From Oxalobacteraceae bacterium (lineage in GTDB: Bacteria; Pseudomonadota; Gammaproteobacteria; Burkholderiales; Burkholderiaceae_D): DNA of 8,195 bases. The stretch spans positions 1-8,195 of the forward strand of contig CANGFL010000049.1 of NCBI GenBank assembly GCA_947453015.1, written 5' to 3'. Numbering within the stretch: position 1 is the first letter of the stretch; each line of letters starts with the position of its first letter. The position numbers were made by a program, and so were the translations under genes. Under the pieces are notes generated by a model, which was not told where the DNA came from, made no database searches, and saw only the letters and a program-made list of their open reading frames with translations. This document shows positions 1 to 4,753 of the stretch, one piece after another.

Positions 1-2
1 CT

Positions 3-281
3 GCCCTGTATCCTTTTCCAGTTGAAAAAATGGCTGAAATGGCTTGCCTGACGGTGAGCCCTGATTCTCAGGCACAAGGTGATGGCGAGCGTTTGTTAAA
101 GCACTTAGAAACGCGCGCGCGCGCTGCTGGTTTTAAAAAATTATTTGTGCTGACGACGCGTGCAGCGCACTGGTTTTTAAAACGCGGCTTTGTCATGGCC
201 AGCATTGATGATCTGCCTAAAGATAGGCAAAACATGTACAACTGGCAGCGCAAATCGATGGTACTGATTAAGAAGTTATAA
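3..281 (+). CDS. argA: Amino-acid N-acetyltransferase (N-acetylglutamate synthase), C-terminal part, 5' end outside window
   Basis: The first step of arginine biosynthesis, acetyl-CoA plus glutamate to N-acetylglutamate, is the family function, in the cytoplasm. The frame is open from the window edge and codes for 92 residues before TAA at 279-281. This is only the end of the C-terminal GNAT acetyltransferase domain. Seen in order are the start of the visible part (LYPFPVEKMAEMACLTVSP), the acetyl-CoA-binding turn and helix (GDGERLLKHLETRA), and the strand and helix VLTTRAAHWFLKRGF, which are strongly conserved in ArgA. The protein ends with a YNWQRKSMVL-type tail normal for the family, so the 3' end is intact. 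The N-terminal amino-acid-kinase-like domain must lie upstream of the window. The next gene, yggX, follows 52 bp later on the same strand, a pairing often seen in Burkholderiales and possibly one transcript. Confidence 0.93.
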   Translation, partial: ALYPFPVEKMAEMACLTVSPDSQAQGDGERLLKHLETRARAAGFKKLFVLTTRAAHWFLKRGFVMASIDDLPKDRQNMYNWQRKSMVLIKKL

Positions 282-333
282 GCACTATCGAATCAAAAAG
301 TTTCGCTGATAAATTTATTGCTCGGAGATTTCA

Positions 334-606
334 ATGACACGCATGGTTCACTGTATCAAATTAGAAAAAGAAGCCGAAGGTCTGGATTTCCCACCCTATC
401 CCGGCGAGATGGGTAAAAAAATCTGGGAGAGCGTCTCCAAAGAAGCCTGGGCTGCGTGGTTGAAACACCAGACTATGCTGGTGAATGAAAACCGTCTGAA
501 TCTCGCTGATGCTCGCGCGCGTAAATATTTAGCGACGCAAATGGAAAAGCATTTTTTTGGTGATGGTGCCGATGAGGCGCAAGGGTATGTACCGCCAGCT
601 GCGTAA
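334..606 (+). CDS. yggX: Fe(2+)-trafficking / oxidative damage protection protein YggX
   Basis: This is a small cytoplasmic YggX-family protein of 90 residues, the usual length. The family protects iron-sulphur clusters against oxidants and is thought to move Fe(II). Diagnostic stretches are [21 protein letters not shown] near the N-terminus, with the conserved Cys at residue 7, then [15 protein letters not shown] and [15 protein letters not shown]. The ATG at 334 is supported by a GGAG Shine-Dalgarno at 324-327. The last 14 residues ([14 protein letters not shown]) form a short tail beyond the core, common in betaproteobacterial members. The gene follows argA on the same strand and is followed by a strong terminator hairpin at 652-685, so the argA-yggX unit appears to end here, at the border of the accessory TA region. 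Confidence 0.95.
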   Translation: MTRMVHCIKLEKEAEGLDFPPYPGEMGKKIWESVSKEAWAAWLKHQTMLVNENRLNLADARARKYLATQMEKHFFGDGADEAQGYVPPAA

Positions 607-619
607 TCAGCATGCGCCC

Positions 620-657
620 GACTCGATTAAGATTGGAGAACTAACAAACACAAAAGC
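620..657. repeat. Left copy of a 38-bp direct repeat flanking two TA modules
   Basis: This stretch matches 2191-2228 at 34 of 38 positions, and the last 23 bases (635-657) are identical. The similarity fades out upstream of 620 with a one-base shift. The end of the repeat forms the left arm of the terminator after yggX. The two copies bracket higBA and mntA-hepT. Confidence 0.85.
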
Positions 658-685
658 CCGCAAATGAACGTTTGCGGGCTTTTTT
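652..685. terminator. Strong bidirectional intrinsic terminator between yggX and higA
   Basis: A perfect 13-bp stem, AAAAGCCCGCAAA (652-664) paired with TTTGCGGGCTTTT (671-683), closes a 6-nt loop. It is followed by more T on the + strand. On the minus strand the stem is preceded by A and followed by a T-rich stretch, so the hairpin can end both yggX (+) and higA (-, stop at 704). Confidence 0.9.
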
Positions 686-703
686 AATTCTCACCTTACT
701 CAA

Positions 704-1015
704 TTAGGCATCTGCAAGTTCATTACGCCGATGAACCCTACGCTCTATCTCAGCTCGTGTAGGTAGCGTCTTCAGGTCATAGTCAGCTTGAAGCGCCATC
801 CACGAAGCAGCATCGCCGCCAAAATAATGTGCTAGCCGCTCAGCGGTGTCGGCCGTAACTCCACGACGTACCTTCACGATTTCATGGATGCGAGTAGCTG
901 GCACAGCAAGCGCCATCGCAAGCGCATTGACGCTCATCTCAAGTGGAACCAAATAATCTTCACGTAGCACTTCGCCCGGATGAACTGGGCGCATACGATT
1001 AACAGGACGACTCAT
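704..1015 (-). CDS. higA: HigA-family (VapI-type) XRE antitoxin
   Basis: This is a DNA-binding antitoxin of 103 residues, a normal HigA length. It would bind the HigB RNase toxin and repress its own operon. The N-terminal signature RPVHPGEVLREDYL (residues 9-22) is the hallmark of this family. It is followed by an XRE helix-turn-helix at about residues 28-62, and then GGDAASWMALQADYDL, the conserved segment after the HTH. No internal stop or frame disruption is seen. The ATG at 1013-1015 has AAGGTG just upstream, overlapping the higB stop codon region, so its translation was probably coupled to higB. The toxin gene lies only 9 bp upstream in the order higB-higA, normal for this family. That toxin gene carries an early amber stop, so HigA may now be a solitary antitoxin and regulator. 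Confidence 0.92.
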   Translation of the reverse strand: MSRPVNRMRPVHPGEVLREDYLVPLEMSVNALAMALAVPATRIHEIVKVRRGVTADTAERLAHYFGGDAASWMALQADYDLKTLPTRAEIERRVHRRNELADA

Positions 1016-1024
1016 ACTTGCACC

Positions 1025-1303
1025 TTAGTGGTAATCAACAATTTCAACATCGACCGGGCCAGAGTCGCTCCAGACGAAGCACACGCGGAATTGATCGTTG
1101 ACGCGGATGCTGTATTGACCGGCTCTGTTACCTTTAAGCGCTTCGAGCCGGTTACCCGGCGGAGAGCGCAAAAAATCCAGTGTCTTAGCAGCGTCGAGTT
1201 GGGCCAACTTACGCTCCGCTACTGATTGGATAGCGCGAAATCGTCTGGGACTGGCACCCCCAAAAAAAGCCTCGGTGTCGGCGTATCGGAAGGACTAGAT
1301 CAT
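1025..1303 (-). pseudogene. higB: HigB/RelE-family toxin gene with an amber stop at codon 3
   Basis: The family is a ribosome-dependent mRNA interferase neutralised by HigA. Read from the ATG at 1301-1303, the frame spans 92 codons to TAA at 1025-1027, exactly the canonical HigB length. It would begin Met-Ile-amber-SFRYADTEAFFGG, against the usual family start MI(K/Q)SFR. The TAG lies at 1295-1297. After it, all expected motifs are present: SVAERKLAQLDAA, FLRSPPGNRLEALKGNRAGQYSI, and the C-terminal FRVCFVW plus VEIVDYH. The next usable start in frame is the TTG at 1205-1207, preceded by GGAG six bases upstream. Restart there would give only 60 residues, lacking the N-terminal strand and helix. 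The rest of the frame looks undamaged, so the stop is recent, suppressed, or a sequencing error. Whether the short product has any activity cannot be judged from the sequence. Confidence 0.8.
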
Positions 1304-1308
1304 CGACA

Positions 1309-1338
1309 TAAAGTGTTACGTTTTGCGTAATACGTCAA
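1309..1338 (-). promoter_or_regulatory. Probable higBA promoter with overlapping palindromic operator
   Basis: On the minus strand a TTGACG -35 box (1333-1338) lies just upstream of higB. The matching -10 region is weak (CACTTT or ACTTTA at about 1309-1315). Between them is an inverted repeat at 1313-1333, two 8-bp arms (GTATTACG and CGTAACAC on the minus strand) with one mismatch around a 5-nt centre. HigA antitoxins usually repress through such promoter palindromes, so this is inferred to be the HigA operator. Confidence 0.5.
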
Positions 1339-1388
1339 GCGTAGCGGTAGATCTTATGGTACTCCCGCCACAAGTCGCGACAGAAGCA

Positions 1389-1425
1389 CTGTTAATCTGC
1401 AGACCCTTGGTTCGAGTCTAGTCGG
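1389..1425 (+). other. Degenerate tRNA-Asn-like 3'-half remnant (tentative)
   Basis: The stretch contains CTGTTAATC, matching an Asn(GTT) anticodon loop, followed at about the right distance by a TGGTTCGAGTC T-arm-like motif and a TAGTCGG tail. The anticodon stem does not pair and the T stem pairs only partly. No 5' half or acceptor stem is visible, so this is not a functional tRNA. It may be a relic of DNA integration at a tRNA gene, or a chance match. Confidence 0.3.
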
Positions 1426-1463
1426 TATGCACAAGTACTAGAACATTCGCCTGCTGCACCCGC

Positions 1464-1492
1464 TTGCTCTTGAGCTGCATTCTGAGCATAAT
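1464..1492 (+). promoter_or_regulatory. Candidate mntA-hepT promoter
   Basis: TTGCTC (1464-1469) and CATAAT (1487-1492) are separated by 17 bp. The -10 box matches the consensus at 5 of 6 positions and the -35 at 3 of 6. Transcription would begin within a base or two of the mntA ATG at 1499, giving a leaderless message, which fits the absence of a clear ribosome binding site. A 10-bp palindrome (GCTC-TT-GAGC, 1466-1475) overlaps the -35 box and could be an operator. Confidence 0.4.
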
Positions 1493-1498
1493 TTGCCA

Positions 1499-1789
1499 AT
1501 GCGTCCATCCACAGCCCTCGAAAGTCACCGTCAAGCGATCGTCCAGATCGTCGAGCGTCATAACGGTCTCAACCCACGAGTTTTCGGCTCAGTGGCGCAG
1601 GGAACAGACAGAGAAGACAGTGACCTCGATATCCTGATTGACCCCACAACAGATACGACACTCTTTGATATTGGCGCAATCAGACGTGAATTAAAATCTT
1701 TGCTTGGGATAGAAGTAGATGTTCTAACTCCTAATGCCCTGCCAGATAGCTTCCGCCAACGAGTTCTGGCAGAAGCTAAGCGCATATGA
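1499..1789 (+). CDS. mntA: MNT-domain nucleotidyltransferase antitoxin (MntA type)
   Basis: This is a minimal nucleotidyltransferase of 96 residues. In characterised MntA-HepT pairs the antitoxin transfers AMP units to a tyrosine of the HEPN toxin and so silences it. The catalytic signature GSX10DXD is complete: Gly30-Ser31, then Asp42 and Asp44 in SDLDILID, with the third metal-binding Asp at residue 74 in GIEVDVLTP. TTLFDIGAIRRELKSLLG lies between them, as in the family. The ATG at 1499 is preferred over an in-frame TTG at 1493 because homologous proteins typically begin MRPS-. No strong Shine-Dalgarno is seen. The stop overlaps the start of the next gene by 4 bp (ATGA at 1786-1789), so the two are translationally coupled. 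The gene is divergent from higBA. Confidence 0.92.
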   Translation: MRPSTALESHRQAIVQIVERHNGLNPRVFGSVAQGTDREDSDLDILIDPTTDTTLFDIGAIRRELKSLLGIEVDVLTPNALPDSFRQRVLAEAKRI

Positions 1790-2136
1790 ACCAAGATCAG
1801 CATCTGCTGGATGATTATATAAAACACATCTTGGCAGCAATTGAGCGGATCCAACGATACTGCGCTGATACAAATGAAGTCATTTTCCTAGAAAATGAAA
1901 TGCTCCAAGATGCCGTAATCAGAAATTTCGAAGTGATCGGGGAAGCCAGCAAGAACATTGATCGCAAGTTTCCGGATTTCATGAAGCAACACCCCTCGCT
2001 GCCGCTGATAGATGCTTATGAAATGCGGAATGCCTTGGCTCATGGTTACTTCAAAGTTGATCTGGAAATTCTCTGGAAGACCATTAACAAACATCTGCCA
2101 GACCTTCAGGAACAACTAAAAAATCTTCGCAATTAA
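1786..2136 (+). CDS. hepT: HEPN-domain toxin (HepT type, DUF86)
   Basis: This is a HEPN-domain protein of 116 residues, a normal length for the DUF86/HepT family. These toxins are RNases that act as dimers in the cytoplasm. The catalytic motif RX4HXY is intact: Arg81, His86 and Tyr88 in MRNALAHGYF. Tyr88 corresponds to the tyrosine that partner MntA enzymes modify with AMP. Upstream helices carry the family pattern AVIRNFEVIGEASKNI (residues 43-58), and VDLEILWKTI follows the active site. The start ATG overlaps the mntA stop (ATGA), so expression depends on the antitoxin gene, which comes first. This is the only TA pair in the window with both partners intact. The assignment to the HepT-MntA class follows from domains and motifs. 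Toxicity is inferred. Confidence 0.92.
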   Translation: MNQDQHLLDDYIKHILAAIERIQRYCADTNEVIFLENEMLQDAVIRNFEVIGEASKNIDRKFPDFMKQHPSLPLIDAYEMRNALAHGYFKVDLEILWKTINKHLPDLQEQLKNLRN

Positions 2137-2161
2137 CGAGCAACTTACTTGTTGCACGTTT
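2137..2161 (+). terminator. Weak hairpin directly after hepT
   Basis: CGAGCAAC (2137-2144) can pair with GTTGCACG (2151-2158), with one A-A mismatch and a 6-nt loop, followed by TTT. It starts right after the hepT stop. It is a poor terminator by itself. The stronger hairpin at 2217-2255 is a better candidate for ending the transcript. Confidence 0.3.
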
Positions 2162-2190
2162 CCTTACACGCTCAATCAAAGCTGGCCCCG

Positions 2191-2228
2191 GATTCGATAA
2201 AGGTCGGAGAACTAACAAACACAAAAGC
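2191..2228. repeat. Right copy of the 38-bp direct repeat
   Basis: This copy is 34/38 identical to 620-657, with a perfect 23-bp block at 2206-2228. Like the left copy, it runs into the left arm of a terminator hairpin, but the hairpin sequences after the shared block are different. The distance between equivalent points of the two copies is 1571 bp, and the intervening DNA carries higBA and mntA-hepT. Confidence 0.85.
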
Positions 2229-2255
2229 TCAGCTTTATGCTGGGGTTTTGTGTTT
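2217..2255. terminator. Bidirectional terminator between hepT and vapB
   Basis: AAACACAAAAGCTCAGC (2217-2233) pairs with GCTGGGGTTTTGTGTTT (2239-2255) around a 5-nt loop, with one G-G mismatch and one G-T wobble. T-rich flanks on both strands fit termination of hepT (+) and vapB (-, stop at 2300). Confidence 0.75.
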
Positions 2256-2299
2256 TGGCTTTCTGTCATCTTTAGGCACGACAAGCCAATTCTCTGTCC

Positions 2300-2545
2300 T
2301 TATACCGGGGTATTTTTATCCCGTTCTGCTTGCCGTTGATCAGCTCTTCCTTCAGCAAGGAAATCAGGCGAGAAGCGAGCAAATTTATCAAGCATCTTTC
2401 CCAAGGTCCGACTAGCAGGCCGTATCAGAATCTCCTCGCCTCGGTGCTCGATTTCAAGATCAATATCCGTTCGCTCGTAGGCAAGTTCGGAAGGAATTCG
2501 AACTGCCAGAGAATTACCGTTTTTAAAAATCTTTGTAGTGTGCAT
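2300..2545 (-). CDS. vapB: VapB-type antitoxin (SpoVT/AbrB fold) with no adjacent VapC toxin
   Basis: This is an antitoxin of 81 residues with an N-terminal AbrB/MazE-like swapped-hairpin DNA-binding domain (residues 1-43). TKIFKNGNSLAVRIP is the family signature, and LEIEHRGEEILIRP completes the fold. The C-terminal tail, residues 55-75 (FARFSPDFLAEGRADQRQAER), matches the segment VapB proteins use to block their toxin, so the protein looks complete. The ATG at 2543-2545 is chosen because it starts the conserved domain and has GAGG at 2551-2554 (minus strand). An upstream in-frame TTG at 2576-2578 is unlikely. In this family vapC normally follows directly or overlaps, but the 160 bp to hepT hold no PIN-domain frame and contain a terminator. 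The gene is therefore an orphan antitoxin, either a relic or a stand-alone regulator. Confidence 0.88.
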   Translation of the reverse strand: MHTTKIFKNGNSLAVRIPSELAYERTDIDLEIEHRGEEILIRPASRTLGKMLDKFARFSPDFLAEGRADQRQAERDKNTPV

Positions 2546-2576
2546 GACTGCCTCACATAGCGTTACTACTTCGTTC

Positions 2577-2604
2577 AATCTAACCTAGAGTCAAATAATT
2601 ACAA
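2577..2604 (-). promoter_or_regulatory. Candidate vapB promoter
   Basis: On the minus strand TTGTAA (2599-2604) and TAGATT (2577-2582) are separated by 16 bp, each matching the sigma-70 consensus at 4 of 6 positions. They lie 32 bp upstream of the vapB ATG. No obvious operator palindrome was seen. Confidence 0.35.
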
Positions 2605-2692
2605 CCGCAGAGATATGTAATTCTTTTCGGCAAGCTTTTGAAACTGATGACATGCACAGCTAATCGCACATTTAATAAGACGTCCAACAACC

Positions 2693-3364
2693 TCAAAATT
2701 TCAAGGTCTTAACACCCGAGCCTGATCCCAGCAAACAAACCGAAGCTGCTTTTTTCGCAAACAGACCGACGCTCACTACGCCGGCGATCTCATTAATTTT
2801 TTGTTCGAGTTCAAGCGGATGATGAATCTGCAAACCGCGAGCGTCGAGTATCCAACAGCCATTGTCGGTAACGTAAGGCTTACCCTCTTTCATACGAAGT
2901 TCAGGCTGAGCGCCTAGCGCAAGTAATTGCCGCACGACGGCTTTCTCTGCCATCGGTATGACTTCTACCGGTAACGGGAATTGACCCATCACGTCAACGA
3001 GTTTAGATTCATCAGCAATGCAAATAAATTGATCGGCGACAGAAGCGACAATTTTTTCTCGTGTCAACGCACCACCACCGCCTTTAATCATTTGACCTTG
3101 ATGATTGATTTCATCCGCACCATCCACATACACCGATAGTTTGGTCACATCATTCAAATCAAATACTTCGATCCCGTGAGACTTCAGTCGGTTAGCCGTC
3201 GCCTCAGAAGAAGCAACCGCACCTCGAATACGATCGCGGATTTTGCCTAGTTCATCGATAAAAAAATTCGCGGTTGAACCCGTGCCAACCCCAATAATTT
3301 CTCCATCCACTACGTAGTCAATTGCAGCGCGTGCGACTGCTTGCTTTAGTTCATCCTGAGTCAT
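2693..3364 (-). CDS. rpiA: Ribose-5-phosphate isomerase A
   Basis: It interconverts ribose 5-phosphate and ribulose 5-phosphate in the non-oxidative pentose phosphate pathway, in the cytoplasm. From the ATG at 3362-3364 the protein has 223 residues and begins [14 protein letters not shown], like other RpiA proteins. Active-site positions fall at the same numbers as in the E. coli enzyme: Asp81 and Asp84 in VDGADEI, Lys94 in [12 protein letters not shown], and Glu103. This supports the chosen start over in-frame ATGs further upstream (up to 3460). The phosphate-binding loop is GVGTGSTA at residues 25-32. GGTGG lies 5 bases before the ATG and sits inside a possible hairpin. The gene follows the LuxR-type regulator gene on the same strand with a 79-bp gap, so co-transcription is possible. 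No convincing intrinsic terminator was found downstream. Confidence 0.96.
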   Translation of the reverse strand: MTQDELKQAVARAAIDYVVDGEIIGVGTGSTANFFIDELGKIRDRIRGAVASSEATANRLKSHGIEVFDLNDVTKLSVYVDGADEINHQGQMIKGGGGALTREKIVASVADQFICIADESKLVDVMGQFPLPVEVIPMAEKAVVRQLLALGAQPELRMKEGKPYVTDNGCWILDARGLQIHHPLELEQKINEIAGVVSVGLFAKKAASVCLLGSGSGVKTLKF

Positions 3365-3366
3365 AA

Positions 3367-3412
3367 GGGCCACCATCATGCGAGAAGCCTGCATTTTAGC
3401 GGATGATGGCCC
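3367..3412 (-). promoter_or_regulatory. Possible mRNA hairpin covering the rpiA ribosome binding site
   Basis: In the rpiA leader, GGGCCATCAT (minus strand, from 3412 to 3403) can pair with ATGATGGTGGCCC (3379 to 3367) as a 10-bp stem with a 3-nt bulge and a 23-nt loop. The right arm contains the GGTGG ribosome binding sequence and ends two bases before the ATG. The loop also contains TAAAAT, which could be a -10 box, but no good -35 is seen. Confidence 0.35.
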
Positions 3413-3443
3413 AAGGACCTTCAGCAATGCCCTTAAGCGCGAA

Positions 3444-4487
3444 TTAAACGGGGGCTGCATTAGTTGCTAAATACTGAGCTAATGACATTTTGTCGTGCAG
3501 ATTCAACTTGCGATACAAATGCGCTAGCTGATTACGCACGGTGTGATGCGAAACACCTAGTTCACGTGCAATCTGCTTATGGCTCATACCTGCAGCGAAT
3601 CGTTTTGCAACGACAAATTCTCGCGGACTCAATATTTCCATCGCCCCCACTGGACGTACACGGCAACTCAAACTGCCATTTTGCCGATACAAACTTATTT
3701 CAATTTGGGTGCCACGAAATGTTTTACCCGCCATCAAAATTTCCATCACCTGCGCTGGAATACGATCCGGTGCACTCTCTGGCCACTCGCGCTCCAACAG
3801 ATCAAATAAACGCTGATCACCTATTTCTATCTGACCTTCGGATGAAATCAAACCCGATGCGCTGGCATGGGACTTATCGCGCTGAGCATTGCGTTCGTAA
3901 ACGCGACTACGATTAATCGCTAAGGCACGCGAGAGATGAATCCACAATCCGTGTAGGCAGGCAGCATCGGTATCAGCAAAGCGTATGTCATGCTTGCGAT
4001 ACAGCACAATCCAGCGTGCGGGAGTAACGCGCTTAGGATCATCACCATGGACCATCAGATGGCACAAGCCCAACTCTTCAGCAAGATTACGCGTGCCGGA
4101 TAGCTCTTTAGTATGGGTCTTTTTGCCATCGCGGCTCTTACGATACAGCTCACGCACGCCGCCGCGCTCGGGAGAAAACGGAGCATCACGAAATCCGCGT
4201 GCCACCGGATCATTGGCATACCGCGATCCAGCATCGCCCGGCGAGCTTGATGTCGAAATAATCGTCTCCGGTACAGTCACTGCAGGTACGTCCATCGACG
4301 ACTCCAGCAACGCTAAGGTGTTTTTTTGCGGACCTTCCCCAGTACCAAAGATGGCTCCATCAAAACGTATCCACATCTGGAGCAAATTAATTGCCTGCGT
4401 TAGAAATTGGTCGGGCGCAGCGTATTCAGCCAACGCATACATGTCCCTGACTGTGCTTGAAAATGCTTGCAAGATGACCTCCCTCAT
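3444..4487 (-). CDS. LuxR-family (FixJ-type HTH) transcriptional regulator with uncharacterised N-terminal domain
   Basis: This is a protein of about 347 residues with a C-terminal LuxR/FixJ helix-turn-helix at about residues 284-341: [28 protein letters not shown], then the recognition helix [17 protein letters not shown]. The N-terminal 280 residues are not clearly recognised. A segment near residue 41 ([15 protein letters not shown]) resembles the N-terminal sensor region of LuxR-type regulators found in Burkholderiales. There is no receiver-domain signature, no membrane segment and no recognisable autoinducer-binding domain. The longest frame starts at ATG 4485-4487. However, AGGGAGG (4478-4484) lies five bases before an in-frame TTG at 4470-4472, so the true start may be that TTG, five codons later. 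The gene is divergent from pgi-tal and directly upstream of rpiA, so control of these sugar-phosphate genes is a reasonable inference only. Confidence 0.85.
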   Translation of the reverse strand: MREVILQAFSSTVRDMYALAEYAAPDQFLTQAINLLQMWIRFDGAIFGTGEGPQKNTLALLESSMDVPAVTVPETIISTSSSPGDAGSRYANDPVARGFRDAPFSPERGGVRELYRKSRDGKKTHTKELSGTRNLAEELGLCHLMVHGDDPKRVTPARWIVLYRKHDIRFADTDAACLHGLWIHLSRALAINRSRVYERNAQRDKSHASASGLISSEGQIEIGDQRLFDLLEREWPESAPDRIPAQVMEILMAGKTFRGTQIEISLYRQNGSLSCRVRPVGAMEILSPREFVVAKRFAAGMSHKQIARELGVSHHTVRNQLAHLYRKLNLHDKMSLAQYLATNAAPV

Positions 4488-4557
4488 TCGCTTAAAAACA
4501 TCACCGGAAAATCGAGCTCACGATTACTTGCTCATAAAACAACATTTAGTTTAGTAA

Positions 4558-4602
4558 ATTAACAACTAAAAAGCTGCAATTTTCGAACAAAGTGTTGTTA
4601 AT
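4558..4602. promoter_or_regulatory. Inverted repeat in the regulator-pgi intergenic region, candidate operator
   Basis: ATTAACAAC (4558-4566) and GTTGTTAAT (4594-4602) form a perfect 9-bp inverted repeat whose half-site centres are 36 bp apart. A third AACAAC lies at 4538-4543. The site is in AT-rich DNA upstream of the divergent LuxR-type gene and could be its binding site. The wide spacing suggests two half-sites, not an RNA hairpin. Confidence 0.4.
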
Positions 4603-4631
4603 CGCACAAACAATTCAAAACAGGGACTGAA

Positions 4632-4727
4632 ATGGCGTTTCTGAGAGGGAATTTGGCGAGGTTTGCGCTGACACAAGACGAAGAAAGCCCGAAAAGGCTC
4701 CAATGGACGGACTTCAGGTTGCGATAA
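4632..4727 (+). CDS. Possible 31-residue small ORF in the pgi upstream region (tentative)
   Basis: ATG at 4632 is preceded at good spacing by AGGGA (4622-4626). The frame codes for 31 residues (begins MAFLRGNLARFALTQDEE) and ends in TAA at 4725-4727. No family is recognised and no run of regulatory codons is obvious. It lies 109 bp before pgi on the same strand and could be a leader peptide or chance. The rest of the 4488-4836 gap holds only the regulatory candidates listed separately. Confidence 0.2.
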   Translation: MAFLRGNLARFALTQDEESPKRLQWTDFRLR

Positions 4728-4753
4728 TCACGAACTCACAGCAAGAATTGTCG

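Noticed and set aside
108..122. Alternating CG run in argA
   Set aside because: It is explained by Ala/Arg codons of a conserved coding region (ETRARAAG) and has no independent support as a DNA-structure element.
635..690. Integron attC-like site at the repeat plus hairpin
   Set aside because: AACTAAC is close to the attC core RYYYAAC but mismatches at the second base, and no paired GTTRRRY core or typical two-box arrangement is present. A plain terminator explains the hairpin.
980..1225. Open frame on the + strand across higA/higB
   Set aside because: It is antisense to the well-supported higBA frames and has no recognisable domain or ribosome binding site.
2149..2415. Open frame on the + strand after hepT
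   Set aside because: It runs through a strong terminator hairpin and antisense to vapB, starts with a non-ATG codon, and shows no family features.
3365..3460. Longer rpiA start up to 3460
   Set aside because: It would overlap the regulator's stop region and add 32 unconserved residues. The ATG at 3364 gives active-site numbering identical to E. coli RpiA.
3464..4554. Several + strand open frames opposite the LuxR-type gene
   Set aside because: Their translations are low-complexity or Ser/Arg-rich shadows of the minus-strand gene, which has a clear HTH domain.
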